Shown here in pieces: positions 42,640-54,110 of a stretch of DNA of 64,000 nt. The translations under genes were made by a program, and so were the position numbers. Numbering within the stretch: the stretch's first letter is position 1; each line of letters starts with the position of its first letter. Under the pieces are notes generated by a model, which was not told the origin of the DNA, made no database searches, and was given only the letters and a program-made list of their open reading frames with translations. Origin of the DNA: Trichobilharzia regenti (Eukaryota > Platyhelminthes > Trematoda > Strigeidida > Schistosomatidae); contig OX235265.1 in NCBI GenBank assembly GCA_944472135.2, forward strand, positions 95,140,984-95,204,983. The letters run 5' to 3'.

Positions 42640-42880
42640 GTATCTGTTTCAGGTTTGATCACAGATGAATATCGCTTCGAGAACTGTTGAAACCTAGAGA
42701 GTACTTGAAAGTTGTCCTGTCCTGGTTTGGGGCTCCTCATCACTACGCACACACTGGGCTCCGAAACTAAAACCTTTCGGTTTCGAGGGAAGTTCGTAGA
42801 CCATTCAGACATTGGGATCTGACTCAGTCAGTGATCAGCCAGTGGATTCCAACTTCTACCAATTCGTATTTTTAGCGCTA
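42640..42880 (-). mobile_element. SINE-3 copy, left of a head-to-head pair
   Basis: Reverse-order blocks: gtttgatcacagatgaatat, gagagtacttgaaag, ggggctcctcatcac, the B-box position (gctccgaaac, damaged) and ccaacttctaccaattcg. Confidence 0.65.
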
Positions 42881-43034
42881 CCAGTAGTCACTGTTATCAC
42901 TGGCGATTATTTGTTGTCACTCTCGACCAGCTCGAATCAACTGGTTACGACTTCTCATTATGACTCCAGACAGCTTCTCATACAAGCCAGTCACTAGACA
43001 GCATCAGATTAATCTGTATGATTTTATTTCTAGG

Positions 43035-43245
43035 CGTCTGGTTTAATTTCGAATTCAAAGGCCCTTGAGTCAGACCCCAGTGTATAAATGGTCTAAGAGC
43101 TTGACTTGTAACCAGTAGGTGGTGGATTTGAGACCCAACTGTTGAGTGTTGTCGATGAGTCCCAGAGTAGGACGCAATAGTTGTCAAGTACTCTCTGGCA
43201 TTTAATGGTTCTCGAAATGATATCAGTGTGTGACCAAACACACTC
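43035..43245 (+). mobile_element. SINE-3 copy, right of a head-to-head pair
   Basis: Plus-strand order: A-box-like segment, cttgacttgtaaccagtagg, damaged B box (gatttgagacc), then a hammerhead region with CGATGAG, GTCC-like stem II and GCAA for GAAA, then the 3' blocks. Not expected to be catalytic. Confidence 0.65.
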
Positions 43246-43970
43246 CTGAAAATAGGAGTCTTTGCTAGCGCAATTGTTTATTGACATTTCGATGTACAGA
43301 TATCTTACACTAAAATCTCAAATTTGCGCACGTTCTCCGCACGCTTTCCACACTGTTTTTCAAGGATCTTAAATCTCTCTTCTTCGCCATCCACCGCGTT
43401 ACTTCACTAATAATATCCTGGCTGAATACACCACAGACAATATAATACTTAAAAAATCTTTTTAGTAGAACATGCCACATCACTACCCTCTATTCATCCC
43501 AAACAGAAGATGAATGCTGATAGATAGAATTATATTCTTTAGTATGTCGATGATCTGATGTGGAATGATAACACTGAATAATTAATGATCAAACTGCATT
43601 AATTTCTGCTTGTAAATAATTCATCTTTACTTACAAATAAAAAAAGTTGGTTTGTAATGCCTTGTATTCAAATTACATTGTGAGCATACTTGACAGTAAT
43701 TCAACTGTGTAAATTCTGTGATGAGTTTTAAGACAGTTTATCAAATATTCATTCATGATTGAATGTATAGAACAAAAAAATAAAACAAAAGCATTTTGAC
43801 ATAGGTAAAAATGATTGCGATGAACAATTTTTCTGTTTATTTTTGAACTTTTCGTCAAATTTTTGGAAAAATAAAATGAATATGTTTCAAATTTAAAACA
43901 ATTAACATATTTATCTTAACACTTGTAAGATATATTCTAATAGAATCTACGAATTTCACGTTAGATTAGG
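43246..43970. other. no recognised feature
   Basis: No coding or repeat similarity that I can name. Confidence 0.35.
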
Positions 43971-43974
43971 CATA

Positions 43975-44100
43975 AACAAGAGTTACAGGACCACTGCAGA
44001 CTTGGATGTTGTCAACAGGCGTTTCGTCCTAGTTCCGAACTCTTCAGTGAGACACATGCCATTGGAATGCGAACGCAGGACTGTCGCGCTATGATTTGAT
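43975..44100 (-). mobile_element. SINE-3 fragment
   Basis: Blocks gttacaggaccactgcagac, aggcgtttcgtcctagtt and actcttcagtgag match the hammerhead half in reverse. The element is cut before the A box. Confidence 0.5.
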
Positions 44101-44164
44101 ATATTATGAAACTTTTATTCCAAAGTGAGTTGAAAATGTGACAGTTAGATAGAAAGGAAGCTAC

Positions 44165-44820
44165 CTGCTGATTAGATGAAAGCCTACCTTGTCAAACTGT
44201 CAAAGAAGGGTGAATGTAGTTCTTGCGAGAATCAACGTGGATTCATACTCCTTTTCATCTGAAGTAAAATATTAGATTGCATTATCTTGAAGGGACCAAT
44301 AGATGTATGAGATGCGAGACTCCTCGCAAAGCAGTCTCGAATCAGAGAAAATAGGTCTTGTGAGATCAAGTTGTAATAGTTAACATGATCATCAATGAAC
44401 ACGGCATAAAATGGCAGCCAGCTATACACGTGAACTTCATTGATTTGGAAAAGGCTTCCAATAGCCTTGAGATTGAAGTATTTTGGAAACACCTTCAACA
44501 CTGCAGAAGGCAAATCTAAAATATGTGAGTAAACCTCATTCAGTAGCTGTGCGATGATGCCACACGCCAAGTGTTTCACGATAGAAAGTTCACTGAAGAC
44601 TCAGTATTGAAGATAGAGTAAGACAAAACAGCAAACAGGCCGTGATAGATTGAATCATCTATGAGTCCATAGGGACTAATGATAGGAATGGGCTAAACCA
44701 GTACTCAGTATTTTAGACCATTGGTCCCGAAATTCGTCATGTAATCGGATGACTGTAAAATTACACCATCATTTTCTCACCTTGATTATGAGGCAGTCAG
44801 AAAATCAATTAGAACAATGT
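44165..44820 (+). mobile_element. RTE RT relic
   Basis: Shifting frames give an RGFILL-like, a GRSCEIKL-like and an FIDLEKAS-type stretch followed by FWKHLQHCR, the first RT motifs of RTE. SINE-1 follows directly, and RTE-like sequence continues at 45180-45940, so one element may have been split. Confidence 0.6.
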
Positions 44821-44824
44821 ATAT

Positions 44825-44950
44825 TTTATTTATTTTATTTTTTGTTTACAGCTTGATTCCACACTGTATTTTTGGTAGAAGTATGGAATTTTCAGCATGG
44901 ATATCGGTAGCCCAAATTTTGCAGGCCGACCATAGATATCATGTGTGCTT
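44825..44950 (-). mobile_element. SINE-1, truncated
   Basis: Tail and body (tttttggtagaagtatgg to gatatcatgtgtgc) are present. The tRNA-like head is missing. Confidence 0.8.
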
Positions 44951-45179
44951 AAAAATATATAAATTTGGTGTGCTTTTTTCCTAATAAAGATGTATTCTAA
45001 CAGTCACAGATTAGTCTTTGTCTTTTGACATTCACGTAACTCAACGTCGCTGAGAGTGCTGAGGACAAACAGGCGTATCTTGGGTGTCAATTGAGTTACC
45101 CATTGCGTCAGTGTTATTATACCGACTCATAAGTCCACTCAGTCATATTAGCTCTCGACTTAGATCACATCGGTTATCG

Positions 45180-45940
45180 ACAAGTTCATAAGATTTAAGA
45201 ACAATGAAAACACCCTCAAAAGTATAAATTTCTTGAAAATACGAAAATGAAAATCAACGTGTTGTCAGAAGAGGCAAAAAAGAAGTAACTCCAGGGCATT
45301 ACTGAAAAGGCAGACGTCTTAAAGCCACTGAAACAATCACAAGAGATGCTAATCAACAAAAATGAGAGAAACACTTTCACTTTGTGTTCCTGCCGGACAG
45401 ACAGATTCCAGAAGGTAACACAGGCATTAAGTAATCGTAAATCAATGTGTAAATCTAATTTACTCAGCATTAGGAATATGATATGAATCTATGACAGCAA
45501 TTTAAGTCAATTTGTTGCTTCTGTATGCTTTAAAGACTTGGCGTGTCACCGAAGGCATTTGCAGAAGGCTTCAGACTTTTGTCAACAACTACCTTCGCTC
45601 CCATTGAAGATCGAAAGACCAATAAAAAAGTATAGGTATCACGTACCTCTGGCAGTTCTTTAACTGTCCGCAAGTCTACTGTAAAAATAATATACAAAAG
45701 GAAATAAAATTTGAGTGGATGCACACTAAGGAGAGATTCAAGTGACATCATGTGCCACACCCTTTATTGGAAACGATGGCTTGCGTGTTAGTCGGAGAGT
45801 TACAGGGAAGAAACCAAGCGGGAAAGAAGTAAAAGTTTCTAGACACTTTGGAGCTAGTTTAAAGTGATAGCAGAGAACCCAGTTCAGTCATCATGTGCTG
45901 CTGAAGCCCTATCTTCTACTCAAAACTCAATGTATCAATA
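45180..45940 (+). mobile_element. RTE C-terminal relic
   Basis: Near 45540 the plus-strand order (TWRVTEGICRRLQTF, NNYLRSH, LKIERP-like) follows the RTE C-terminus, and the last part resembles the final CAEAL segment. All frames are broken. Confidence 0.5.
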
Positions 45941-46129
45941 ATTATACCAACAACTACTAACTGTCCATCTAATAATAACTAACGTCCAAGATGATGGCTA
46001 CAAATTATAATGCAACAAAAGTGTGCAATATTGTTAAACGTCCCTGTATTTCGTGTCGATTTTCAGGCTGATCATCTGAGTGCTTCTCATCTAAAACGTA
46101 ATGGAATACAGTATGATTCTAAATATTCA

Positions 46130-47385
46130 GAAGAATTAATTCTTTCTTCAGGCAAGCTGGGTTCAGGAAGGACAAATCATGTGCTAATCCAATCGCATAT
46201 CTACGCATCGTCATCATAGAATAAGGCATAGAATGGCTGTCAAATCTCTACTTCAACTTCATCGATTTCGTAAAAGGCCTTCAACAGCATTGACTGAGAA
46301 GTAACTTGGAAACTACATCTGCACTATGAGGTGCCAACAGTCTCCATCGTCCTCTTTCAAGACTATATGATATCGGTCAAGTTATCAATAGCAGGAAACT
46401 TAGCGAAGTCTCTGAAATGAACACAGGAGTAAAACAAAGCTGCCTCTTATCGCCCACGATATTTCTTACTGTATTGAACTAGATTAAGAGGAATGCAGAT
46501 AGCAATACGTTGGACCGTTAAGTAAACTCAGGAAGATCTGGACTTCTCAGATGATTCATATGTAGTGTCACGCAAACTTGAAGAATTGCAGGAGGAAAGC
46601 AACAAACTGGCTGTCGAAGCAGCCAGTGTAGAGACGATTCAAAGTGAACATAAAGGGTGAGGAGGTAATGGAGATAGACAACCGACCAATCAGTAGCAGC
46701 AACAAAGACCAGCTGAAATCACCATCAGTGGAAGAAATTTCAATGAGGTTGCTCCCTTCATATATCTAGGAGGTATGGCCTCGACCACAAGCAGTTGGGA
46801 GGGATAGGAATAGGAAGCGCAAGATATGCCTTCATCAATCTGTACTCAGTTTGGAAATTTTCTGCACTTAGCATGAAGAAGAAGATTTTGATTTTCAGCA
46901 CCAATATGAAGTCGGTCAATCCTTTTTATATGCGCCAGGAACTTGGATTACGTGTCACGAAAACTATTTCTGAAAGTTTGCAGACGCTTATCAACAGATG
47001 CTCTCTTTGACTCCATAAAGAAGACAAAATAACCAGAAAGAATCAGTAACAAGAAACTCTGGCTGGGGACAAACCAACCAAGAGAAGACTGTCCAAAAAT
47101 ATGTACAAGAAACTGGAGATGGATTAGGTACACAATGGGGAGTCTGTTGAATGTCATCACTTTCAATGCAGGCTATCACTCAAGTGGAACCATGATGGGG
47201 AGCGACAAATGCGTCATCGATGCTTGGTTCACATGGAGGAGATCGTTTGGCGAGGAGGAAGTGAGAGATTATGGACAATCGTGTACCAAGCTGAAGAGGA
47301 TGCCGGAGAATAGGACTAAGTACAGACGTGCTGTTGAAACCCTATCTTCCACTTGGAACTCAAGGGAATAGTAATAATGAAGTAT
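46130..47385 (+). mobile_element. RTE element, RT to 3' end, degraded
   Basis: Order: WLSNLYFNFIDFVK (first RT motif, near 46235), NTGVKQSCLLSPTIFLTVLN (RQG motif as KQS, near 46425), DFSDDSYVVSRK-type box after a shift near 46540, then the frame SARYAFINLYSVWKFSALSM (46815) and KSVNPFYMRQELGLRVTKTI, and the end near 47370. Old and inactive. Confidence 0.7.
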
Positions 47386-47929
47386 ACAGATAACATAATT
47401 GTTAAAACGTCGCTTACCTCCAGTATTCGCCTGTTCAAGAAACCAGTGATAGCCACAGTAATTTAAATTCTTTGGGGCATTTATTCTTAGTGAAAGTGAG
47501 TGTTCCGTTGGGATAATATGAATGGTAACTCTGCTCATCACAGTCTTTCCCTAGTACGTTTATTCCAAATTCTTATTTGATATGAGTAGCATAAGGAAGA
47601 GTCTGTCGGATGGAAAATTTACTGAAAAAATAAATGCCATTTGCTTATGAATTATTATTCATAAGAATTTAAAGAATTTTCTGATGGATCAATTAGTGAT
47701 TTTGGCAACCCAATTCTTTTCTAAATGAAGGCATACTTTAAAAAAGTTTAAGTACTCAAGAATCTAGTGAACCACCTATTGAGTGATATTCTTACTTATC
47801 CTTTGATTGTTTAGTATGACGCAGGGCTTATGTGAAAACAGGAACAGTGATCAGCGAAATTTGAGACACTTATTTCCATCTGTTTTGACATTATCTTGAG
47901 ATTGTTATTCAAATTCAGTTTTCCAGTGG
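47386..47929. other. no recognised feature
   Basis: No coding or repeat similarity that I can name. Confidence 0.35.
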
Positions 47930-48280
47930 ACTTACCAAATACAGTTCCGTCACGAAGGGTATTTACAACAAGTCACTGCAGACTTTCATCAACATCTGCC
48001 TTTGCTTGATACTGGATTTCAGGCGTCTGACCATAAAGTTTAAGTAAAATTTAAGCAACATTCATCAGAGAATAAACTAAAGACCCTCTACCTAGAAAAC
48101 ATGCAGCAGGAAATGCCGATAGACTGGACATACATTGAGGACATATTCAAGTTGCTTTCCACTGCAGGCCGTCGAGTTGAACTCAGAAGAGTGGGAATGG
48201 ATCAGGTATTAGCCCCTTAGCGAAACAAAGAAGATTATGTGGGCAAGAAATGAAAGCTTGTGCACACAGAAGCGAATCCT
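47930..48280 (+). mobile_element. RTE 3' relic
   Basis: The plus strand follows the RTE C-terminus (a stretch like LQTFINICLCLILDF, then ENMQQEMPIDWTYIED). Short and broken. Confidence 0.55.
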
Positions 48281-48659
48281 CGTTCTAACAGTTGCTTATA
48301 TCCTATTCCCTTAATCCTTATTATTCTTCCTTGCTTTTGTTGATCTTAATTTTTAATGTTCCAATTTGCCGGTGTGTGGTGGTGAACCTTTGGCAATATT
48401 ATGATTTTGATGGCCCCGATTTTGTTCGAATGAATTTAGGGTTATGCAGTGAAGTGATTACTGAACCTTGGTCTACCTACGCGAAATGTGATCTGCTCTG
48501 TTTGATCCGTCCAAATTGTAATTAGAGATTAAATAATTCAGCAAAATGATCTGCTTTAGTAACTTCACTTCAACGTCGTACAGTCCGCTGTTAACTGACA
48601 AGAGAGGTCAGAAGTTATTGTCAGTAAACAGCAAAATATCAATCAAAGCACGCGAGTAA

Positions 48660-48725
48660 AAACAATTTGATGAAAGCCTCCAAGTAATCAAACAGAAATC
48701 CTTACAAAATCCATGATTAAAAATC
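48660..48725 (+). mobile_element. SINE-3 3' tail fragment
   Basis: Cctccaagtaatcaaacag and aatccttacaaaatcc correspond to the unpaired tail of the element at 39400-39444. The preceding 48290-48660 has one 77-codon frame with no support. Confidence 0.5.
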
Positions 48726-48789
48726 AACATGATGCTCACTAGCGATTGGCCCGATTCAGGCAATTAACTTGGGATTCTAGTGAGAACTC

Positions 48790-49130
48790 GTGACCAGTAG
48801 AGTACACCATTGTGAAGGTGGGGCAGTAATTCATCGAAAAAGACATTGCGAAGTGGTCGCGCTATGTCATGAATTGGCAGAAGTTAAAATTCACGGATTA
48901 GCCATTGGATTGGGTGGGTCCCAGTTGCCTGATGGTCCACGAGCTCGTTATGTAGCCAGGATTCAAACCCTGGTGGTTGGTGTGTACTGATGAGGAGTCA
49001 CAAACTAGGATGAAACATCCGTCCAGTACTCCCAGGTTTTCCGGTGGTTCTCTAGCTGATGTCAGCTCATGATGAAATCCTTCAATACCAGTCAACCAAA
49101 ACAAAGTCCCTACAAAACCGATGCTTGAAA
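48790..49130 (+). mobile_element. SINE-3 copy with long 5' block
   Basis: It includes an upstream block (cgcgctatgtcatgaattgg) seen in several copies, an A-box region (ttgcctgatggt), a damaged B box (gattcaaaccc), and a hammerhead region: TGTACTGATGAGG, an interrupted stem II and GAAACATC. It ends with gtccctacaaaaccgatgct. The hammerhead is imperfect. Confidence 0.8.
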
Positions 49131-49299
49131 GTAATAATAATTCTCGAGAAACTGTGACTGATCGTTATTTCACTAACTGAAAAGGCTGACAAAAATAATT
49201 AGCCAAGCGATGATTAATCATTTGTAATTAATTGATGGCAAATGAGGAACCAATAGATTGAAGATGGGTTGAAGAAATCGAAAGCTAAAGCTGACTAAA

Positions 49300-49680
49300 C
49301 TGATTTCGTTACACATCTATACAGAAAATCAATGGGTGACGCTAAGATAGGCTGGAAAAAAGTTTCTGAACATAAAGTTCGGATTTTTCCATTGGAGTAC
49401 CAAAGTTTCGGCCACCAGAAAGAGATGCTAGTGGAATTCCTACGAACGACTTGTAATATTTTATTAATGAAGCTGAATGAACTCTATGCTGATGCTTCAC
49501 CACGAGAAGTGAAAATGTTTTCCAGAATTGATGTTTTGACCGTTTTGCATCGTTTCTTTGATAACCATGTTGATAAGTGATCATGGGCATGTGATAGACA
49601 ATGTCCTGCTGTTATGGCTTATCTGCTTAGCTCCACAGGAGCATATGGATAGGTAAATACAGAGGGGAAATATTTTTTAC
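49300..49680 (-). pseudogene. PLE endonuclease relic (B/F group)
   Basis: On the minus strand SICSCGAKQISHNSRTLS (49660-49600) aligns with FTCSCGASYIGRAKRTLS, and GTPMEKSELYVQKLFSS (near 49400-49350) aligns with the AEAL...ELCVWKHF end. The YIG motif has decayed to QIS. The plus-strand frame over the same bases is a shadow. Confidence 0.5.
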
Positions 49681-50045
49681 GTTTTGTTGGACAACACCAT
49701 GTTTGGAGGGTGTACTGCTTACAGATGCAACAAACAGCATTCTTCAAATTGCCCTCGACAGGTGACTTTGGAGACTTTTACTAAATGTATTGTCCTTGAA
49801 TTTAAAGTTTACAATCAGTTGCTTTTTCGTCAAAACCGGATTTTGAGGAGTATCATCTTTTCCCTTTAGATGTTTATCGATGGAGACTGGATATCAATTT
49901 TTCATTACAGAGTGTCTGAGGGACTTCGATTCCCTACTCAATGTGTCTTCTGTGTATAAGCGGTAAATTCTTGTTTCACCCGAAGGCTGCTCACTTACTT
50001 TACTGGAACGCGATGTTCCACCATGCAGCTTGTTATGATGATAGA

Positions 50046-50341
50046 TGTTTGTCACAAGGTCACTGCCTAACTACTAAGCAGTGCCCACTTAACTGATAAA
50101 GCAGAACACGTGAGAATCAGCGGTAAAACCAGGTTAATTTATTATGACAAAAGGGACTGTATTTATACAGAATTTAAGGTAGACTGGAAATCAACCAATC
50201 CAGCTGAGAGTTGGAATTGTGCAAGCGTCCAGTCAGAAGCAGGAACAATTGCATGTCAACGACTTGTTAATAACGCGATAATAACTTGACTGAGACATGA
50301 TAATGACCTGATAATTGCATGTGTATTGCCTTTTCCTAACA
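50046..50341 (-). mobile_element. probable solo LTR, LTR-X-like architecture
   Basis: Minus strand from TGTTAGG to ACAAACA. A TATAAATA box and AATAAA lie about 20 bases apart, as in LTR-X, with a CCAAT-type motif upstream. The body is otherwise unlike LTR-X. No target duplication was found and no internal region is attached. 49681-50045 shows nothing else. Confidence 0.45.
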
Positions 50342-50349
50342 CAGCTGAG

Positions 50350-50480
50350 GACTATAAGCATCGCCGCGTGCCATATTTTTATGGATACCTTTGTGTCATC
50401 AAAAGAACGAAGTCAACATGATCATGAACGGTTGATGAATTCGGTCATATATTTCATACACAGCAAGACACTATATCCAA
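50350..50480 (+). pseudogene. possible PLE reverse transcriptase relic
   Basis: The frame reads CHIFMDTFVSSKERSQHDHE, which follows the CRYVDDTFVIIKRT pattern around the catalytic box with both Asp positions altered or shifted. Nothing else in 50480-50835 supports it. Confidence 0.35.
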
Positions 50481-50834
50481 AAACATAAAATAACGAATGA
50501 ATGTGATGAAACTCAGGGCTTGTTTGAACATCAGCAAAAGTATGGACACGTTAACAAATCTTTCAAGTTCAAACATTCCTATGGTGCAAAATAATGGTTG
50601 AGCCAAAAAAAGCTGATCAAGTGCATCAGTCATATATCTCGGTAACCGTAAATTTGGTAATTTACGGTTATAAATCTCTGATTAATTTTGTTGAACAATG
50701 AGTATTGTAAACTTGGCTGATGGAGGCATTGTCAAGTCGATTTTGAATTTTTCATATCAGTTTCGATCAACACACTATGCCTGAGTTAGCATATCCCAGC
50801 AAGATAAATACTTTAAATCACCCTCCTTTGAAGT

Positions 50835-51005
50835 CAACTGGTAGATGATAGCTAGAACTGCCATATAGGACATGCATTTTGTTTTGTTTTGGACTCGTCA
50901 ATTGGATGTACCTCCCTTCCCAATGAGTGGCGGTGCTTCTACCGAGGCTCGAACCCATTGTCCACAGTTTCAAACCGGAAAGCATTATCCGCTAGGGCAC
51001 TTGGT
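50835..51005 (-). mobile_element. S-alpha-like SINE, left of a head-to-head pair
   Basis: Minus strand: B box GGTTCGAGCCTC, then AATTGACGAGTCC (hammerhead core region), a degraded stem II and the tail matching 16160-16200. No intact GAAA. Confidence 0.75.
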
Positions 51006-51044
51006 ACACTAGAGCCACCTATTGTACAACAGGTCTTTTGAATT

Positions 51045-51290
51045 ACTTATTCCAATTCAGACTTTGAAACTATGCGCACACGATTCGAGCCTCGGTGAGA
51101 AAACCATCACTCTCTCGAGAACGGAGGTACACCCGGATGATGAGTTCCGTATAGGACGAAATAATCATGCTGGATTCCACTGCCAGCCATCATCCACCAG
51201 TTGGCTTCAAGGTGCATGACCACACATCGTCGGAGCACCTGCACAAGAAGCCGACATGTCAAGCTGAGGCCAAGCACTTCCGTTCAGTCT
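51045..51290 (+). mobile_element. S-alpha-like SINE, right of a head-to-head pair
   Basis: Plus strand: GATTCGAGCCTC (B box), the ATGATGA core at 51137-51143 (first base should be C), a GTTCC/GGAC stem II, GAA, ATAATCAT, G, CTGGAT. It also has the long 3' part ending aagctgaggccaagcacttc. This is the longest S-alpha-like copy here. Confidence 0.8.
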
Positions 51291-51845
51291 ATCAACAGGA
51301 AAGTCTAAAATTGAATTAAATCACCCTCATAAATGAGAAAATATTCCTCAGTAAAAAAAACTGTAAAGTAAAACGCTTTAATGCCTTCAAACAAAAATAA
51401 TGACTACACATACAAATGAGGTGCTAAATTGTGAAATTCATTCTCTTCCGTATTTTCGGAAGCCATTTTAAAATTTCCACCGTCTTTTCTTTGTAAAAAG
51501 ACTAAGAACAAAAAATCAGTGAAATATTTCTTATATTCAGACAACTTTTATCCGTTATCGAATGATTTCTCTCCTTATTTTATGGAAAAATAAGCAATAA
51601 AAGTGTTTGAACTCGGTCAAGCCTTAACAGATGTATGCTCATTTAAGTATCTATAAGGATAGCCAAAACATAATTTTTCTATCCACTGTTTCATCGTTTC
51701 ACAGAACTTTACAGTCTTTTTCGTATTTGTTACAAATGAATTATGAACCAATCACAAGGTGGAGGAGATATGTTAACGGAACGACAATCAATGACACAAT
51801 AATAATGGAATTCATAAAAATGACAAGTCTTTGCAAATAACAGGG
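51291..51845. other. no recognised feature
   Basis: A 69-codon frame at 51631-51840 (+) has no recognisable motif. Confidence 0.35.
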
Positions 51846-51849
51846 GATA

Positions 51850-52130
51850 TTTGGCTAAAGGATTTCATTATGAGCTGACATCGGCGGGAGAACTGTTGTA
51901 AGGAATGCCGTACAGCTGTTTCGTCAGACTAGTTTGGGATGCACTCACCAAAGTTAGAATCCAGGATCTTCCAGTTGCAAGGCTAGTGAGCCCATAGACC
52001 ATTAACTCACTGGGACCCGGTTCAATAACCAGCCCATGATTTCTTACTTCTGCCAGTTCATTACATAGCGTGATCACCTCGCAATGTCTTTTTCGATGAC
52101 TTACTGCCTCACCTTCAACCTGCTATACCT
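51850..52130 (-). mobile_element. SINE-3 copy with long 5' block
   Basis: Reverse-order blocks: ggatttcattatgagctgac, gtacagctgtttcgtc, tttgggatgcactcacc, B-box region (gttagaatccagg), A-box region (cattaactcactggg), then tcttacttctgccagttcat and the tagcgtgatcacctcgcaat block. Confidence 0.75.
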
Positions 52131-52519
52131 TACTAATCGCGGCTTCACACTAGAACCCTAGGTAACAGAGAACATTTGTTTCCCATTCATCTGTCTTGCG
52201 ATTGCAATATCGGCTTCAGGGTTTCAATAGCGTTAATTCTGGTGTTTATGAAATTAATTGGCTAGTCTCACATCAAGCCTCTTCTATTTCTTCTAGCTTA
52301 AAGTCGGTGAGTTTAGCAGTGCGACAGCGGGAGATCGAATACCAGTACTTTTTATGTGAAATTGATGGGTGTGTAAAGGATAATAAAAAGAACAAGTGAG
52401 TCCCTCCTCCAAATATTTTAATTTGGGTCACATTTACATAGTGACACTGTCTTGCAAAACGAATTAACCAGTTATACCATATTAATTCAATGGCGAATGA
52501 ATTTCTACCCGCTGACTGG

Positions 52520-52620
52520 ACTACTAATGAGCTGGTCCCTGGTGGAAATGTGGGTGCGCACTGCAGAAAAGTCCCAAAACTAGGCTGGAACAATTGTTCA
52601 GTGCTATTATTCTCTAAATA
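52520..52620 (+). mobile_element. SINE-3 fragment
   Basis: Gcgcactgcagaaaagtccc, caaaactaggctggaac and ttgttcagtgct match the hammerhead part with several changes. The adjoining 52620-53040 shows nothing. Confidence 0.5.
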
Positions 52621-53039
52621 GTTTTAGCTTCAGACGAGGTTTACGCCCCTGCCTATTTATATTTGTCAATGATTTGATTCTAAGCTGTTCATATTTTGCC
52701 AAAGTTTTACCTAAAAGCTTTAAATACCAGAATATCTCTTGTGATATCCTTGAAGAAAACCCAGTTTTCCCTAGCTGTACGATTTTGAAGCCTGATTTGA
52801 AAATTTCCGTTTATTATTTCCAATATACTGTGAAGGTAATAGAAAATTTCGGATATTGCCAGAAGCTGATAAATCATTCCTCTATTCTTCACTGATTTGA
52901 TAAACAATCCTTGCTCTGCTTCTGGATTGCATGGGATCACACATAATGTTTGATGCTAATTATTTAATAATATAACTGTTAACAATAGTAGCTTTATTCT
53001 TCACATCATTTATAAAAAGTACAGAATTCTCATAAGAGT

Positions 53040-53630
53040 TTCTTGCATATCAGTTTGCTTATCAGATGTATCATACAGTGAAACAATATTATTTATTAGA
53101 TGACATTTCGAACAAAATTTCTTGTGGCTCATAATCATATCAATTAGGATCACATGACTTTGAAACTTGAGTTTTGTAGTTTTCTTTGCTCTCTCTTGTT
53201 TGTCGTCGTTGGGGTAGTAGAATTTTCCAGATATCCGCCTGAACAGGTGTTGAATCATTCCTATTACATGTATTTGCAGTTGATTCGATAAACAAAGCCT
53301 CTGTTATCAATCTCTCACTCCACTCTGTAATATTCGACTTTAAAATTATCATCCTATCCCATCCTATTGTATGATTGTGTGTGTAACTGCATGTAGTGAC
53401 TGCTATAATTGAATTATTCTCTAGATCTCTTCTCTTATTCATGTCAACCAACCTAGATTTTGCTAGGTTTTATGTTCGGCTAGTCCAACTGCCTCTGTTC
53501 TGTTAGTTTGACCTATGTATTTCACCTGACAATCATTGCAGGGAGGGTATTGGATAAACTTAGTTGTTTTGTGTGTGTGTGTAAAACTTGGGCATTGTGG
53601 TAATAAGTGATTCAAACACATTAACTCAAT
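53040..53630 (-). pseudogene. PLE-C GIY-YIG endonuclease, left half of an inverted pair
   Basis: On the minus strand the endonuclease reads PCNDCQVKYIGQTN (53555-53510, Cys pair and YIG), an NLENNS-type linker, then from 53451 an open frame SIIAVTTCSYTHNHTIGWDR (His segment), RLITEALFIESTANTCNRND and WKILLP. The 3' untranslated region runs to about 53040. Its GIY start lies close to the inversion point. It is the most complete PLE-C endonuclease in the window but has frameshifts between YIG and the 53451 frame. Confidence 0.75.
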
Positions 53631-53631
53631 A

Positions 53632-54110
53632 GTGGAGGCACTTCAATTCACTTAAGAATTGGAAAGTCAGGAACGGGAGCTTCCAATGTTAGACTGTTGC
53701 GTAGAAAGGAAAGAAGATTGGAAGTTAAACACTAACGTGTACAGGAGACCCACACATTCAAACCGATATCTGAATTTTTGATCATCCCATCCTATGTCAG
53801 TAAAAATAGGATTGGTGAAATGTTTAAGTGAAATAGAGCACAAAAACTAAGTAGCACCAAGGAAAATCTTATATCTTAAACCCATCACCTGTCCCTGATA
53901 TCTGAAAAATTCGACTACCCCAACGACGACAAATAGGAGAAGACAAAGAAAACTATAAAACTCAAGTTTCAAAGTCGTGTGATTGTAATTAATATGATTA
54001 TGAACCGCAATAAGTTGTGTTCGAAACGTCATCCAGTAAATTCTAATACTGATTCACTGTGTGATAGATCTGATAAACAAACAAATATGGAATTACTTAC
54101 TACCACAGTG
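53632..54110 (+). pseudogene. PLE-C RT end joined to 3' region, right half
   Basis: The plus strand starts in the RT end (ERELPMLDCCVERKEDWKLN, YRRPTHSNRYLNF) and then jumps at about 53875 directly to the last coding bases and 3' untranslated region (cccatcacctgtccctgata onward), so the endonuclease is deleted from this arm. The 3' region is the reverse complement of the left arm end. Confidence 0.7.

Noticed and set aside
48292..48525. 77-codon frame starting with a hydrophobic, signal-like segment
   Set aside because: Sits just after an RTE relic in T-rich DNA, which makes hydrophobic frames by chance. No family resemblance.
49332..49580. 82-codon plus-strand frame
   Set aside because: The minus strand over the same bases is a recognisable PLE endonuclease relic; this frame is its shadow.
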